Of a stretch of DNA of 64,000 bases, positions 38,668 to 52,755 are shown in pieces. Source of the DNA: Hyperoplus lanceolatus (Eukaryota > Chordata > Actinopteri > Uranoscopiformes > Ammodytidae). The translations under genes and the position numbers were made by a program. Within the stretch, counting starts at the first letter, position 1. Each line of letters starts with the position of its first letter. The notes beneath the pieces are model-generated. The model did no database searches. It was not told the origin of the DNA and saw nothing but the letters and a program-made list of their open reading frames with translations. The stretch covers positions 1,929,501-1,993,500 of the forward strand of contig CM049397.1 in the NCBI GenBank assembly GCA_026929865.2, given 5' to 3'.

Positions 38668-39458
38668 CAGGGGTCTCCAAACTACGGCCCGCTTTTTATT
38701 GGCCCGCGGCCGATTTTAAAAATATAATGTAATATGGCCCTTTGAATTTTTTTTTTTTTTTTTTTTTTGCATTTCTTAGTTAACCCACTAGTGCAGGGGT
38801 GTCAAACACTGATTGATTGGCCCATGGCAAATTTTAAAAATATAATGTAATATGGCGCTTTTAATTTTTAAATAATTTAAATTCACTCATTATATTACAG
38901 AGAAATATGTCCCATAAAAGAAAATGAGCAACAAGCCCATCCCAGAGGACCCTGCATAATATTTTATTTTAAATTAACATTATTATGGAAAATCTATGTG
39001 TCCTTCTCCAATAGCTTCTAATTCATCTGACACAGTGTCTCTATTTTTTTCATACAAAATTCTTCAGATTTAGCCTCTTAATTTCCCTCTCAAAGTGCAC
39101 CAGATTCATGCATTTCACTTTAAAAACTTTAAAAAATCTCCCTGGGGGGCATACCCCCGGTTCCCCCTAGGAGGGTCGGGACCTCGGCTGGATACTATTT
39201 TCACCCAGCTGGACATTGGACGCAAAGGCAGAAAACACTGGGTGTATCATTGGCATATAAACAAGAGGGGAAATGTGTCTGTTTAATGTGCAAGGAAAGT
39301 GTTGCCGTGAAAAAGGATTATAATTTACGAAGACACTATGAAACTAAACATCAGAGCAGCTACATGTCCTGATAAATGTGTTATTTTTGCAAAGTGGCCC
39401 GGCCCTTCGTTGAATTTTCTGTATGTGGCCCTCAGTGAAAAAAGTTTGGAGACCCCTG
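38668..39458 (+). mobile_element. hAT transposon (Zaphod/Charlie-like), deleted, exact 8-bp duplication
   Basis: CAGGGGTCTCCAAACT at the left and AGTTTGGAGACCCCTG at the right are perfect 16-base inverses. ATGTATGG lies on both sides (38660-38667, 39459-39466), and the uninterrupted CCATGTATGGTAATGCTG in copy 4 of family X confirms the insertion. A second left-like terminus, CAGGGGTGTCAAAC, with the same ATTTTAAAAATATAATGTAA block, stands at 38794, so the left end is duplicated in tandem. A zinc-finger remnant lies at 39271-39372. Confidence 0.92.
39271..39372 (+). pseudogene. hAT transposase zinc-finger fragment
   Basis: The frame reads KCVCLMCKESVAVKKDYNL then RRHYETKHQSSYMS and stops. The C-x2-C ... 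H-x3-5-H pattern with DYNL-RHYETKH is the N-terminal BED-like finger of hAT transposases of the Zaphod/SCAND3/GTF2IRD2 type. The catalytic region and dimerisation domain are absent. Confidence 0.8.
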
Positions 39459-39772
39459 ATGTATGGTAATGCTGCAACCTGCTGCTCAGGCAAGCTCCGG
39501 CCATGCCCCCACCTTCCTGCTCTCAAATCTGCCCGCACGCTGCTGAAAGTGTTCCGGAAGGAAGGTAACCAATCACAACGGAGTGGGGTTTGCAGCGGGG
39601 GGAGAAGCACAAAGCCGAGTGTGGACAGAGACTACTGTGCGCGCTCAGATGAGAGGAAGAGTTTCCCAAAAATCTACATAGTTTTTTGTACTATGATTCG
39701 TGTCAGGTTGCTCTATAGCAGTTTTTAACAAGAAATGAAGACCAGAAAAGTAGTATAATAGCAGATCTTTAA

Positions 39773-40329
<557 letters not shown>

Positions 40330-40371
40330 CAGCATTAAGTCAGACATGCTGACCTTGGTGTTTCCTTGTAG

Positions 40372-40465
40372 GGAGTGGTATAGCACAGAGCTATCTATGC
40401 TAAGGCGCTGGGATGGCTTAAACACACAGTGCCTGCTCTCCCAGCACACTCACACTCGTCACCAG
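40372..40465 (+). CDS. Weak candidate internal exon
   Basis: A T-rich acceptor (TTTCCTTGTAG|G) precedes 94 bases without a stop in one frame, ending at CACCAG|GTATTC. The encoded residues begin EWYSTELSMLRRWDGLNTQ. Length is not a multiple of three. I do not recognise the peptide, and there is no partner exon. Chance occurrence is more likely than a gene. Confidence 0.15.
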
Positions 40466-40814
40466 GTATTCCACCAACACACTCCACTGCTTCTGATGTC
40501 TAATGGCACACATACATAACTGTGGTGCAGTCAGATTTCATCTAAATCTTCAAAGTAGGGGATTGAGCTGACCTGGTTCATTCAAACTTTCTGTCAGCTT
40601 TACCTCCAGTACAACCCATCTACCTTGTGTATGTACAATACATGTCACGTAGAAAAAAATATCCAACATAATTCATATTTAGTTGAGGACAACTTTCTTT
40701 TTTGCAGTGGGGATCCCATGATCTCTGGCTATCAATATCCTGTTACTCCTGAGTTTTATGTGAGGTTTCTGCCTCCATCATGATGCAATGAGGGGAAATT
40801 AGTCATAGATCTGC

Positions 40815-41352
40815 TTAAAGAGGACCTATGATACTTTTTGACTTTTATGACCCATAAACGTTGTTATAATGATTTATATAGTCATGTTTAACCATACTAG
40901 CGTATCAAATAATGACGTACATGCATTTAGACGTATTCCCTGCTGACCGTCTGGGGTGGCTGTGCAGAGCACTAAACACTAGGGCAGCCGGTCGAGAAAT
41001 CTCCGGATTTCCGGATATTCTTGTCGTCACGAAAGCGGACGTTTCCATGTATGGTAATGCTGCTCCGGCCATGCCCCCACCTTCCTGCTCTCAAATCTCC
41101 CCGCGAGCTGCTGAATGTGTTCCGGAAGCAAGCTGACCAATCACAACGGAGTGGGGTCTGCAGGAGGGGGGGGGGGTGGAGTGGAGAAGCACAGAGCCAA
41201 GTGTACAGAGAGTCTGTTGTGCTCGCTCAGATGAGAGGAAGAGTTTTCCGAAAATCTACATAGTTTTTTGTGATGTGATTCGTGTCAGGTTGCTCTAGCA
41301 GTTTTTAACAAGAAATGAAGACCAGAAAAGTAGTATAATAGGAGATCTTTAA
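40815..41352 (+). mobile_element. Family X TTAA element, copy 4, uninterrupted
   Basis: TTAAAGAGGACCTATGATAC to GGAGATCTTTAA, 538 bases, without any insertion. It is the best reference copy. In reverse complement the right end (TTAAAGATCTCCTATTATAC) resembles the left end over about 20 bases with gaps, indicating imperfect TIRs. No coding potential. Confidence 0.88.
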
Positions 41353-41577
41353 TGAGAGAATGAAGGAAACACCATGGTTCAGGAGTTCACAATACTACAA
41401 CACTTTATGTCCACTATTTTCACTTTTTTATGTTGTTGTTTTTATATATTTTTTTCATTTGTGATATTATTTAGGGATCCTCTGTTTCCACCACATAAAC
41501 TGAAACAAGAAGTCCTGCTATAGATATATAACTTCCTTCCTCTCCCCATGCTGCTGTATTGTCTCTTTGATCACGCA

Positions 41578-41611
41578 GGCAGCCCTATGAATACCCAATC
41601 ATAGGGCTGCC
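41578..41611. repeat. Perfect 13-bp stem, 8-base loop
   Basis: GGCAGCCCTATGA pairs exactly with TCATAGGGCTGCC across the loop ATACCCAA. It is not followed by a T-run and lies in otherwise unassigned DNA, ~60 bases before a TG microsatellite. The stem resembles two head-to-head hAT-like TAGGGCTGCC ends, so it may be a miniature remnant. Confidence 0.7.
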
Positions 41612-41665
41612 GACTGGATCTGTGGGACAACTCCTCCCCTTCCTCTGCTCAGAATGGGAAACAGA

Positions 41666-41668
<3 letters not shown>

Positions 41669-41758
<90 letters not shown>
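41669..41758. repeat. (TG)n microsatellite
   Basis: Ninety bases of TG repeat. Confidence 0.97.
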
Positions 41759-41761
<3 letters not shown>

Positions 41762-41953
41762 CTGCAGCGCAAATAGACTGTAAAAGGGATCTTGCTGGAC
41801 ACATCACATGCGCCCAGCGGTGTAGGTCAGCACTTAAATAATTTTTTATATATTTTATATTATTTATGGGATATCTATGTCCTAATCGAGCGGCCACAGC
41901 CTACGAAGGCTGCATTTAAAGACCGATTGCATTATAGCGGCGCATCAAGGCTT

Positions 41954-42860
41954 GTCCCATTTCGAAGGCTCCTTTCATATTCATATGCGGTCGAGAAATG
42001 CAGCCTTCGTTTCACGGTTTTGAAGGGTCCAACAGATCGCGGCCCAGTAAATCCCAAGATTCATTGCGGTTTTTCATAGATGGCATAAAATGAAATAAAA
42101 AATTACAAAACAGCAACGTGTTGCTCCATCTTCTAAAGTTTTATCTTCCTTTCTTTTTTTCTTGTATTTTTTTTTTCTTTTCGTCTGGTAGGCAACTTCT
42201 TTTTCTTTTTTCCTCCGTTGACAAGGCTGCCTCCGTTGGCAGCAATCAGGGTTGCTAGGCAGCACAGGTCGTCATGCAAGGTAACGACTTCTTACGCAAA
42301 CCGTAAATGCTCGTATACTGAGACCTGCTGAGACCGTCTCATTTAACAACTCTCGTTCGGCCTTCGGTTCGGCCTTCATGGGCTATGGCCTTCATAGACG
42401 GGAGCAGTATCCCATTACAGAGACCGCATCCTTGGAAGGACGCGGTCTCGCGGTCTATGAAGGCTATAGCCTGTGAAGGCCGATTCCAAGGCCAACGAGT
42501 GTTGTTAAACGAGACGGTCTCCGCAGGTTTCGCTCTGTTTACGAGCATTTCCGGTTTGCGTAACAAGCCGTTACCTTGCGTGACGACTCGCCGCTCCTGT
42601 GCTGCCTAGCAACCCTGATTGCTGCCAACGGAAACAGCCTTGTCAACAGAGGAAAAAAGAAAAAGAAGTTGCCTACCAGACGAAAAGAAAAAAAAGTACA
42701 AGAAAAAAAGAAAGGAAGATAATAGTTAAGAAGATGGAGCAACACGTTGCTGTTTTGTTGTTTTTTATGCCATCTCTGAAAAAAACGCAATGAATCTTGG
42801 GATATGTTGGGCCGCGAAGGATGCATATGAGGAGCCTTGCAAGGAGCCTTGCAAATGGAA
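41954..42860. repeat. Large foldback (long inverted repeat), arms ~425-480 bp
   Basis: The left arm (41954-42433) and right arm (42436-42860) are inverse copies around a 2-base centre, TCCTT-GG-AAGGA. Shared landmarks include CCCAAGATTCATTGCG, CAGCAACGTGTTGCTCCATC, GTAGGCAACTTCTTTTTC, GCAATCAGGGTTGCTAGGCA and CCTTCATAGAC. The arms differ by scattered substitutions and by short insertions in the left arm. Both arms therefore encode the same short peptide, beginning MLPSNPDCCQR, in opposite directions; it is a by-product of symmetry. Probably a foldback-type DNA element. No clear target duplication was seen. Confidence 0.88.
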
Positions 42861-43526
42861 CAACCTTTGCTAATAACCTACTAAACATTTGCTAGCTCTC
42901 TTGTGGTTTTTAAGAAGAGTTAAATAGCTCTGTTGTTGGTGTATTGAAAGAGTATCATTACTTTGATAGCTGATCAACATGTCATTAAAGTGAGGAAGCT
43001 GTCAGTTTTTGCTTCTTGCTGTAGCCTACTTATTCAGTATAGTGGATTTAATAATGTTTTACTTAAATATACTTTTCTGTACTGATTGTTGACATGGTTA
43101 AACATGCTTGAATTTTATTTATTTTATATATAATTTGAATGCAATTTAAAAATACAGACTGTAATTTGACCTGACCATTAAAAATATATTAATATATCAC
43201 AAAGTTAACAGTAAATGCAGAAAAGTATATTCCCTCAAATATGCAACATAAAGTTGTCACACTTTCTCCTTTCACAACTCTTTCAGCGTTTGAGGCATTA
43301 GGCTTCTCTTTTTTAGAAACATTCAGAAAATTAGACCACCACAGAATTGTAGCCTACTTACTTTTTACAAGCTGTTGAGTTTCTTTTACTAGACCTGCTT
43401 TCTAGACCATCATGTACTTTAGAATAATACACATTAGACCATTACTTTTGTACACTTTTTTCACATTGGTTTACTTAGTAAAACAACAATTTGTGCATTT
43501 TGCCTGTATAAATCCATTGTAATGCA
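42861..43526. other. Unassigned AT-rich DNA
   Basis: Nothing recognised. Confidence 0.4.
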
Positions 43527-43535
43527 TCTTTCCAC

Positions 43536-44102
43536 TAGCCTGGAAATCCAGACCCTGATATCTTGAACGATAGAGGGTCTGGCCACGATCAATAGTAATT
43601 TCCAACTCAAGGGGCGGCTCCTACTCGTGCATTTCAAATGCCACTGCACGCAGTTGGATAGCACTACAACCAATCAGAGGTGGTGTAAGCCCCTTTCGTT
43701 TAGCGAACAGCTGTTAAACTGTTAAATTAAACGTTTGCCGTTGTCGGTCGGCAAAACAGAACATTCCACTTACTTGCTAATGAAAGATTTGAGTGCCGTC
43801 TTCCAAATCGTTAAGGGTCGAGGCCAAAGCAGTCTCAAACTCACACAACATATCCGCAGCCATCTTTGATGTTTACTATCACGGCTTCGACGTCGCATGC
43901 ATGTCACAGTCGTCATCCGGTTACATCCTCCCCAGAGTACCATATAAGGGGCTCTGGCGCGCCCATATTAGATAGAACCACTTGAAACCATAGCCAGATT
44001 TCTGGTTTTCTTGATAAAGCTACAACGGAGCGTGTCCAGACCAACACGCGCAGCAAATTTAATTTGCCAGCGCCTAGTGGCAGGTCTGGGAATGCCAGGC
44101 TA
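43536..44102. mobile_element. TIR element with TAGCCTGG ends and 9-bp duplication
   Basis: TAGCCTGGAAATCCAGACC at the left and, in reverse complement, TAGCCTGGCATTCCCAGACC at the right form ~19-20-base TIRs. TCTTTCCAC occurs exactly at 43527-43535 and 44103-44111. A 9-bp duplication is unusual for hAT (8) or Harbinger (3) and suggests a Mutator-like or related superfamily. The 567-base interior has no transposase. A related solo terminus (TAGCCTGGTCCTACCAGACC) stands at 44299. Confidence 0.85.
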
Positions 44103-44391
44103 TCTTTCCACCTCTTTAACTGATACATCCTTAAAACCTCAATCAATTGTGTGTCTCTCCTCATTTATGAAACAGGTTGAGCCACCATCCACAGAGGAGG
44201 AGTCTGGAGAGAGGGAGCAAGGAGCAGGAGGTTGATTACTTTGTCCGTCCTGAGCCTACCATGTTAAAGGCATTTTTTGAGCACCACCCACAACAGAATT
44301 AGCCTGGTCCTACCAGACCATCGTACCTCATTTTATTCGTAAAGAAGGTCTGAAACGGCTCTATTTGGCAAACGTTCACTCACTTAATACC

Positions 44392-44690
44392 ATCTCTGAA
44401 TGCACAACACTACCAACCTTGAAGCAGATGAGCTACAGCAGCAGAAGACCCCACAGGGTGCCACTCATTTCACCTAAGAACAGGAAACTGAGGCTATACA
44501 ATTCTCACTGGATCACCAATATTGGACAATAGACCATTGGAAAATCATGCTTGGTCTGATGAGTCTCGATTTCAGTTGCAACATTCAGATGGCAGGTTCA
44601 GAATGTGGCGTAAACAACATGAAAGCATGGATCCATCCTGCCGTACACCATCAACCATGCAATGTTCAAAGTCACTTACTGCCCTTTCTT
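44392..44690 (+). pseudogene. Tc1-like transposase fragment (middle region)
   Basis: The frame reads ISECTTLPTLKQMSYSSRRP, HRVPLISPKNRKLRL, then after a stop and frameshift SDESRFQLQHSDGRFRMWRK and QHESMDPSC. These are the end of the DNA-binding region (SSRRPHRVPLLS.KNRKLRL) and the segment holding the second catalytic-core motif (WSDESRF) of a fish Tc1-like transposase. Both TIRs and the remaining catalytic parts are absent. Confidence 0.88.
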
Positions 44691-44794
44691 CCCCATTTTG
44701 ATGCTCGGTTTGACTTCAATACATTGTCTTGACCACGTCTACATGGCTAAATGCATTGATTTTCTGCAATGTGATTGGCTAAGCAGCTTTTTTT

Positions 44795-46526
<1,732 letters not shown>

Positions 46527-46677
46527 CAGACCTATTCAACTAGCGGCCCGTGGGCCGAATACGGCCCTTCTTGTTTTTTTAAACGTCTGCAGTTTTCAGA
46601 GGTGTGTGTGAGTAGACATCAACATAACGCCGGCTTCCTGGCACAAATGAACAGTCCCTAGGATGTGTTTGCGCGTA

Positions 46678-46718
<41 letters not shown>

Positions 46719-47192
46719 CACACACACACACACACACACACCGCAGACTGTAATCAAGTTGTTTCAAGAATGCACAACCTATAGATTCACCAAATAAATG
46801 CCATTATATAGCCTATCCTATATTTGCCCAAAGACATAGTAAAGAGACAGAGCAATTGAATTATGGTGTGGTAGGTAGGTATATATTTTAGTTTGATTTT
46901 AATTTATTTTCAGTATTAAAACCATCATTTGGATTTTCAATCAATACAAATACAAATTTTAAATGTACATATCCACCTTCTGTCCTTTATCTTTCCGTTC
47001 ATACAAAAATATACAGAGAAAATTCAAATTTTTCGGGCATATTTTCAAATGGTAAAAATCCATAGAATCCTGTGATTAATCTGATTCAAAATTTTAATCG
47101 TTTGACAGCCCTAGTTTTACCGTATGTTTGGCCCATGAACCCCCAGCGGTTTTCCTTTTCGGCCCACTTGTTAAGGAGGTTGAATAGCCCTG
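46527..47192. mobile_element. hAT-type element with CTATTCAA termini, carries another hAT fragment
   Basis: CAGACCTATTCAACTAGCGG at the left and, in reverse complement, CAGGGCTATTCAACCTCC at the right are the ends of an hAT family, with CGGCCC/GGGCCG blocks inside both. CTATACAG precedes the left end and CTATATACAG follows the right, an imperfect 8-bp duplication. Most of the interior is an inserted fragment of a second hAT family (46581-47113). The same outer family occurs at 56391. Confidence 0.75.
46581..47113 (-). mobile_element. hAT-type fragment retaining the left terminus
   Basis: On the minus strand it begins TAGGGCTGTCAAACGATTAA and runs to CTGCAGACGTTT, sharing the block from GGGCAAATATAGGATAGGCT to CTGCAGACGTTT with 26221-26466. 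Its right end is missing where the host hAT resumes. It also contains a (CA)n tract at 46679-46742 that matches a shorter TG tract in the other copy, so the repeat was already in the family. Confidence 0.7.
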
Positions 47193-47387
47193 CTATATAC
47201 AGTGTATACATTTTTTTTCAAGGTTAAATTTAATTCAGTTTAAGTTAAGTTTCCTTTTTATAACTAGTTTTTATTTCTAATTGTGTTCTTTGTTTGCTTT
47301 GCATGGTAGAGTCTAATCTTGCATTTGTGGATATAGCCACGAACTGTTTACCGGCAATGGTTTTCTGAAGTGTTCAATGTAGTGGAA
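47193..47387. other. Unassigned spacer
   Basis: Short AT-rich DNA between the hAT element and the palindrome. Confidence 0.4.
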
Positions 47388-48764
47388 GTGCTGGGAAAGT
47401 TTTGTATGCGCTTCATTTAGCGGAGAATATCTCAACTGTTATAGACTAATATGACCCCAGTGAACAACGTGGGATGTGTGACAAAATCTCTATCCGGGAC
47501 GAAAGTCCTGAAAATGACCACAACAGGTTACACTAGTATCACACTACGTGGTGAATGGGACTTTTTTTTCCTTTATACATATCCTCATACTTTTTGAGAA
47601 ATACTTTTTGTATTTCACTTTGTCTAAAAAATTTAATAAAATATGCAAATGAGGCAATATCTCATTCAATATGCGTAGCCAACATATACACCCTTTAGTA
47701 GAGGTCCTGGATACGATTTGTATGCACTTCATTTAGCGAAGATGATCTCAACTGTTATAGACTAATATGACACCATTGAACAACGTGGGATGTGTGACAA
47801 AATCTCTATCCGGGGCCTAAGTCCTGAAATTGACCACAATAGGTGAATGGGACTTTTTTTCTCCTTTATAGATATCTTCATACATTTTAACCAGATTAAT
47901 CTTCATATTAAGAGAAATACTTTTTGTATTACACTTTGTCTAAAAATTTAATAAAATATGCAAATGAGGCAATATCACATTCAATATGCGTTCATATACA
48001 CCCTTGAAGTTACAGATTTTCTGAGGGGATCACAATGTTCACAATGACAATGATTATAAGGTCATAGAAGAGTGTAAACATTCGGATTTTATATATAATG
48101 AAAATGGCTAAAAAACAGTCAACCTACTACGTACTGTATGTACGCATATTGAATGAGATATTGCCTAATTTGCATATTTTATTAAATGTTTTAGACAAAA
48201 ACTATTTCTCATAATATGAAGATTAATCTGGTAAAAAAGTATGAGGATATCTATAAAGGAAAAAAGTCCCATTCGCCACGTAGTGTGATACTAGTGTAAC
48301 CTGTTGTGGTCATTTTCAGGACTTTCGTCCCGGGTAGAGATTTTGGCACACATCCCATGTTGTTCACTGGGGTCATATTACAGTTGAGATATTCTTCGCT
48401 AAATGAAGTGCATACCAATCGTATCCAGGAATTCTACTAAAGGGTTTATTTGTAGGCTATGCATATTGAATGAGATATTGCCTCATTTGCATATTTTATT
48501 AAAATTTTTAGACAAAGCGTAATACAAAAAGTATTTCTGTTAATATGAAGATTAATCTGGTAGAAATGTATGAAGATATCTATAAAGGAAAAAAGTCCCA
48601 TCCCCTAGTTTGATACTAGTGTAACCTATTGTGGTCAATTTCAGGACTTTCGCCCTGGATAGAGATTTTGTCACACATCCCACGTTGTTCACTGTGGTCA
48701 TATTAGTCTATAACAGTTGAGATAATCTCCGCTAAATGAAGCGCATACAAAACTTTCCCAGCAC
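47388..48764. repeat. Dimeric palindrome: two ~305-bp units per arm
   Basis: The left arm has two direct units (47388-~47699 and ~47700-48005), then a ~135-base unique centre (48006-48140), then the same two units inverted (48141-~48446 and ~48447-48764). The outer ends GTGCTGGGAAAGTTTTGTAT and its inverse are exact. Each unit carries CATTTAGCG, AATATGACC/ACC, GGGATGTGTGACAAAATCTC, GTCCTGAAA, and CAAATGAGGCAATATC (with variants). The inner units pair with each other (shared CCTTTAGTAGA.TCCTGGATACGA) and the outer with each other. No coding content, no clear target duplication. Confidence 0.9.
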
Positions 48765-48849
48765 CTAGACTGATGGCCCATGTAGTGATATCCTTTATAA
48801 AATTATGTCATTTTGTAATGCAGTGCCACCTCATGTTTAATTATATTAT

Positions 48850-49288
48850 GGATTAGATGGTAGAATCCTTTAAATTCTTAGCAGGAATGTTGGACTGTTT
48901 TTCTCTGCATTTTTTTAAAGAGTGGTGAGCCTCATCATCCCATTATTGCTTGTGATGACTGAATCTTTACAGGATGCACCTTTACTATATCCATTCATGA
49001 TAATATCACCTGTTACCAGTTAACATTATGGGAGTAATGTTCCAAATAGGTATTTTTTTAACATTCTACAGCTTTCTCAATATTTTATTGCCCCTGTCCC
49101 AACTTTTTTGAATCGTGTTGCAATTTTTAAATTTGTGTAGGCTATATTTAAAAAAAACTATAAAGTTCATTATACATATGATGTATTTGTACTTCTAGTT
49201 ATTGAATACATGTCGAAAAGGAAATGATCACATTCTGTTTTATTAACATTTTACACAACGTCACAACTTTTTGGGAATTGGAGTTGTA
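48850..49288 (+). mobile_element. Right-end remnant of a fish DNA transposon (GGAGTTGTA terminus)
   Basis: The order ATCTTTACAGGATGCACC, TTCCAAATAGGTATTTTTTT, CCTGTCCCAACTTTTTTGAA, CACATTCTGTTTTATTAAC, ATTTTACACAACGTCACAAC and GGGAATTGGAGTTGTA matches, with changes, the right side of an abundant fish transposon ending GGAATTGGGGTTGTA. I cannot name its superfamily with certainty. The left end was not found. Confidence 0.65.
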
Positions 49289-49298
49289 CATTCTAATT

Positions 49299-49301
<3 letters not shown>

Positions 49302-49342
<41 letters not shown>
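49302..49342. repeat. (AAC)n microsatellite
   Basis: Thirteen to fourteen copies of AAC right after the transposon terminus. Confidence 0.95.
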
Positions 49343-50720
<1,378 letters not shown>

Positions 50721-51160
50721 TTTCAATCTGGTCCAGATTGACATGTTTGATTTGTTGGGGATGTTGTAGGCTACTCTGGAGATGAAAATGTCACTGAATG
50801 GAACCCCTGTTAAAATGTGTGTAATAGGAGGGAAATTAATGCCTTTGACGAACATACTCAGTGGCCATCTTTGCCAATTTTTTTTTGTGATGGATTACTT
50901 TTAGCCTACACTGGAGAGAGAGAGTATTCTCTTGTCCCTATAGAATCCTACGTTTCTTTTGCATTGAATACCATGAATTTATAGTTGCAATGTAAGCTAG
51001 CCTGTTTTATTTTTTGTATTATTTCTAATAAAAAGGGCAATTGAATATTTTGGGTTGGAAGCATATCATTTTGTGTTGTCATGAATAAGGGAAGTGGACG
51101 ATCACTGAATAACAACTCTGATTATTGGTCAAGGTTCTGTGTTTGTGGGGGCTACACCTC
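50721..51160. other. Unassigned non-coding DNA
   Basis: Would be intron if the exon at 50330 is real. Nothing else recognised. Confidence 0.35.
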
Positions 51161-51338
51161 TAATGCCTCGTTTCCACTAAGCAGAGTGGCTCGGTTCGGT
51201 GCTGCTCACTTATTGGCGTTTCCATTGCCAAAAGTTGGGTAGTTGGGTCCCAAAATAAGCCAGCTGAGCCGCTTCTATTTTCAGTACTCCTCCGTTGGGG
51301 TACCAGCCGTCTGAAAGGGTGCCGAAAAGGTGGAGCTC
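51161..51338 (+). mobile_element. Family Z element, left-end fragment
   Basis: TAATGCCTCGTTTCCACTAA, then CTATTTTCAGTACTCCTCCG and CCGTCTGAAAGGGTGCCGAA, match the first ~180 bases of the element at 4023. The rest of the element and the right end are missing. Confidence 0.85.
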
Positions 51339-52169
51339 GTATGCATACAGTAGGCCTTTGTCTCTCAATTCAAATTGTTAATACATTTAAATCTCCTAAA
51401 GATAAGTAAAGGCCTACCATTTTTTCCCCTAACATTGTCTTGGTACCCCCCCCCCCCTCTGAAATTCAATACAAATATAAAAATAAACTGTTTTTTTGGG
51501 TTTTCTGTACGATTTTTGTGCTAAATAACAGAAGTCATCTGTACGGTCTCTTTTTATATCAGGTGCTAAACACTTACGTTATCTAATTTATTTGTTCAAG
51601 ACTAGGATGCTAACATTAGCTCTGCTGCTAGACATCTTATGTGGATCTTAATCAATGGACCAGAGGTGTCTGAATTAACAGGAGGCAGTGGAAAATGGAA
51701 AAGTTCTCAAAACAGTCCTACATTGCACCGATAATTTCAGTTGCAAACACACTAAACAGATCAAAATGTCAAAAGGATTTGATGTCTCTCATACCAACAT
51801 GTGTAATTCTCTCTCCCTCAGTATGAGTGTAATCCCTGAAAGCTGTTGAATCAATCTCAGTGCTCCTTGCTTTGTAAGCACTGACAGAATTAGTAATGTC
51901 AGCTCAAGTGTTAGAGCTTAGAGGAGTGGAGTGACTTTGGGTTTGGATTAATGTCGCCGTACTCATCTGATTGAGAAAAGAAGCTCAACGGTGGTGCAGC
52001 ACACTTTACTGTACACTCATTCACACTGATTTACATTTAATAAGATAAAGCCTTTCTTGTTCCTGTGCTGTGTCGAATGTGGTGCACACAGATCATTCAT
52101 ATAGAAAACTGAATCTAGCACAGCAGCTTCATGTATTATGGAAGGTGACATCACACGTGCTCTCATTTA
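51339..52169. other. Unassigned non-coding DNA
   Basis: Contains a C-run near 51447-51460. Nothing else recognised. Confidence 0.4.
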
Positions 52170-52755
52170 ACGGCCTCTGCACACATCCTGCGTCTACATC
52201 TGGAGCGCGTCGCCTCACCTTACTGCTGCGTCTCTCGGACTTTTCTCGGGCACACATGGAACGTCTCAGCAGCTGCAGCCCTGTCTTTCTACATAGAGTT
52301 TTCATAGATAATTCCCATTAAAAAGTTAAGTTCTCTCGTGTCATTTATGATGCATATGATTTATATTGAGTCTAATATTGTGTCTGGACAGTAATCCGTG
52401 CGCCCCATTGCCGTTTTTTTTTGTCACATTTTCGCTTGTTGGAAGTTTTATTTTGAAAGGGACACACCAGGAAATGGTGAAACTACAGTGAAAGCTGCCG
52501 GTATGAAGTCAATATGACTCGCAGCAGAGTATTTCTCTATCAGTTAAAGCAGAGACCCGAGAGAGACCCGCGGCTCTCAGAATAAAATAGGCTCCTCCTC
52601 CTGAGGTAAAGGGGAGCGTCGCTGCAGACGTGCCTCCGACGCGCATCAGCAGTGCGCCTGAGGTTGGATGTGTGCCCGCTCTAGGTTGATTACACGGTCA
52701 GTGACGCAGACGTGAGGTAGACGCGCAGTAGAGGTAGGATGTGTGTGGAGACCGT
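52170..52755. mobile_element. Candidate MITE with ACGG(C/T)CTC ends
   Basis: ACGGCCTCTGCACACATCCT at the left and, inverted, ACGGTCTCCACACACATCCT at the right agree at 17 of 20 positions, followed on both sides by GCG- and CTCAC-containing GC-rich DNA. The interior is GC-mixed without a frame. TTTA and AAAA flanks give no exact duplication. Confidence 0.6.

Larger units (their letters stand above)
38406..39772 (+). mobile_element. Family X TTAA element, copy 3 (carries an hAT element)
   Basis: TTAAAGAGGACCTATGATAC opens and GCAGATCTTTAA closes the copy. The body matches copy 4 (40815) closely apart from the hAT insertion at 38668-39458 and a few short indels. AATGATTTATAGTCATG at 38459 is the unoccupied form of the site that holds the SINE in copy 1. 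Confidence 0.88.

Noticed and set aside
40372-40465. Internal exon with acceptor and donor
   Set aside because: Kept only as a very low-confidence feature: 94 bases, unknown peptide, no partner exon, next to a microsatellite.
42074-42793. Two similar lysine-rich proteins in opposite orientation
   Set aside because: They come from the two arms of the foldback and carry no recognised domain.
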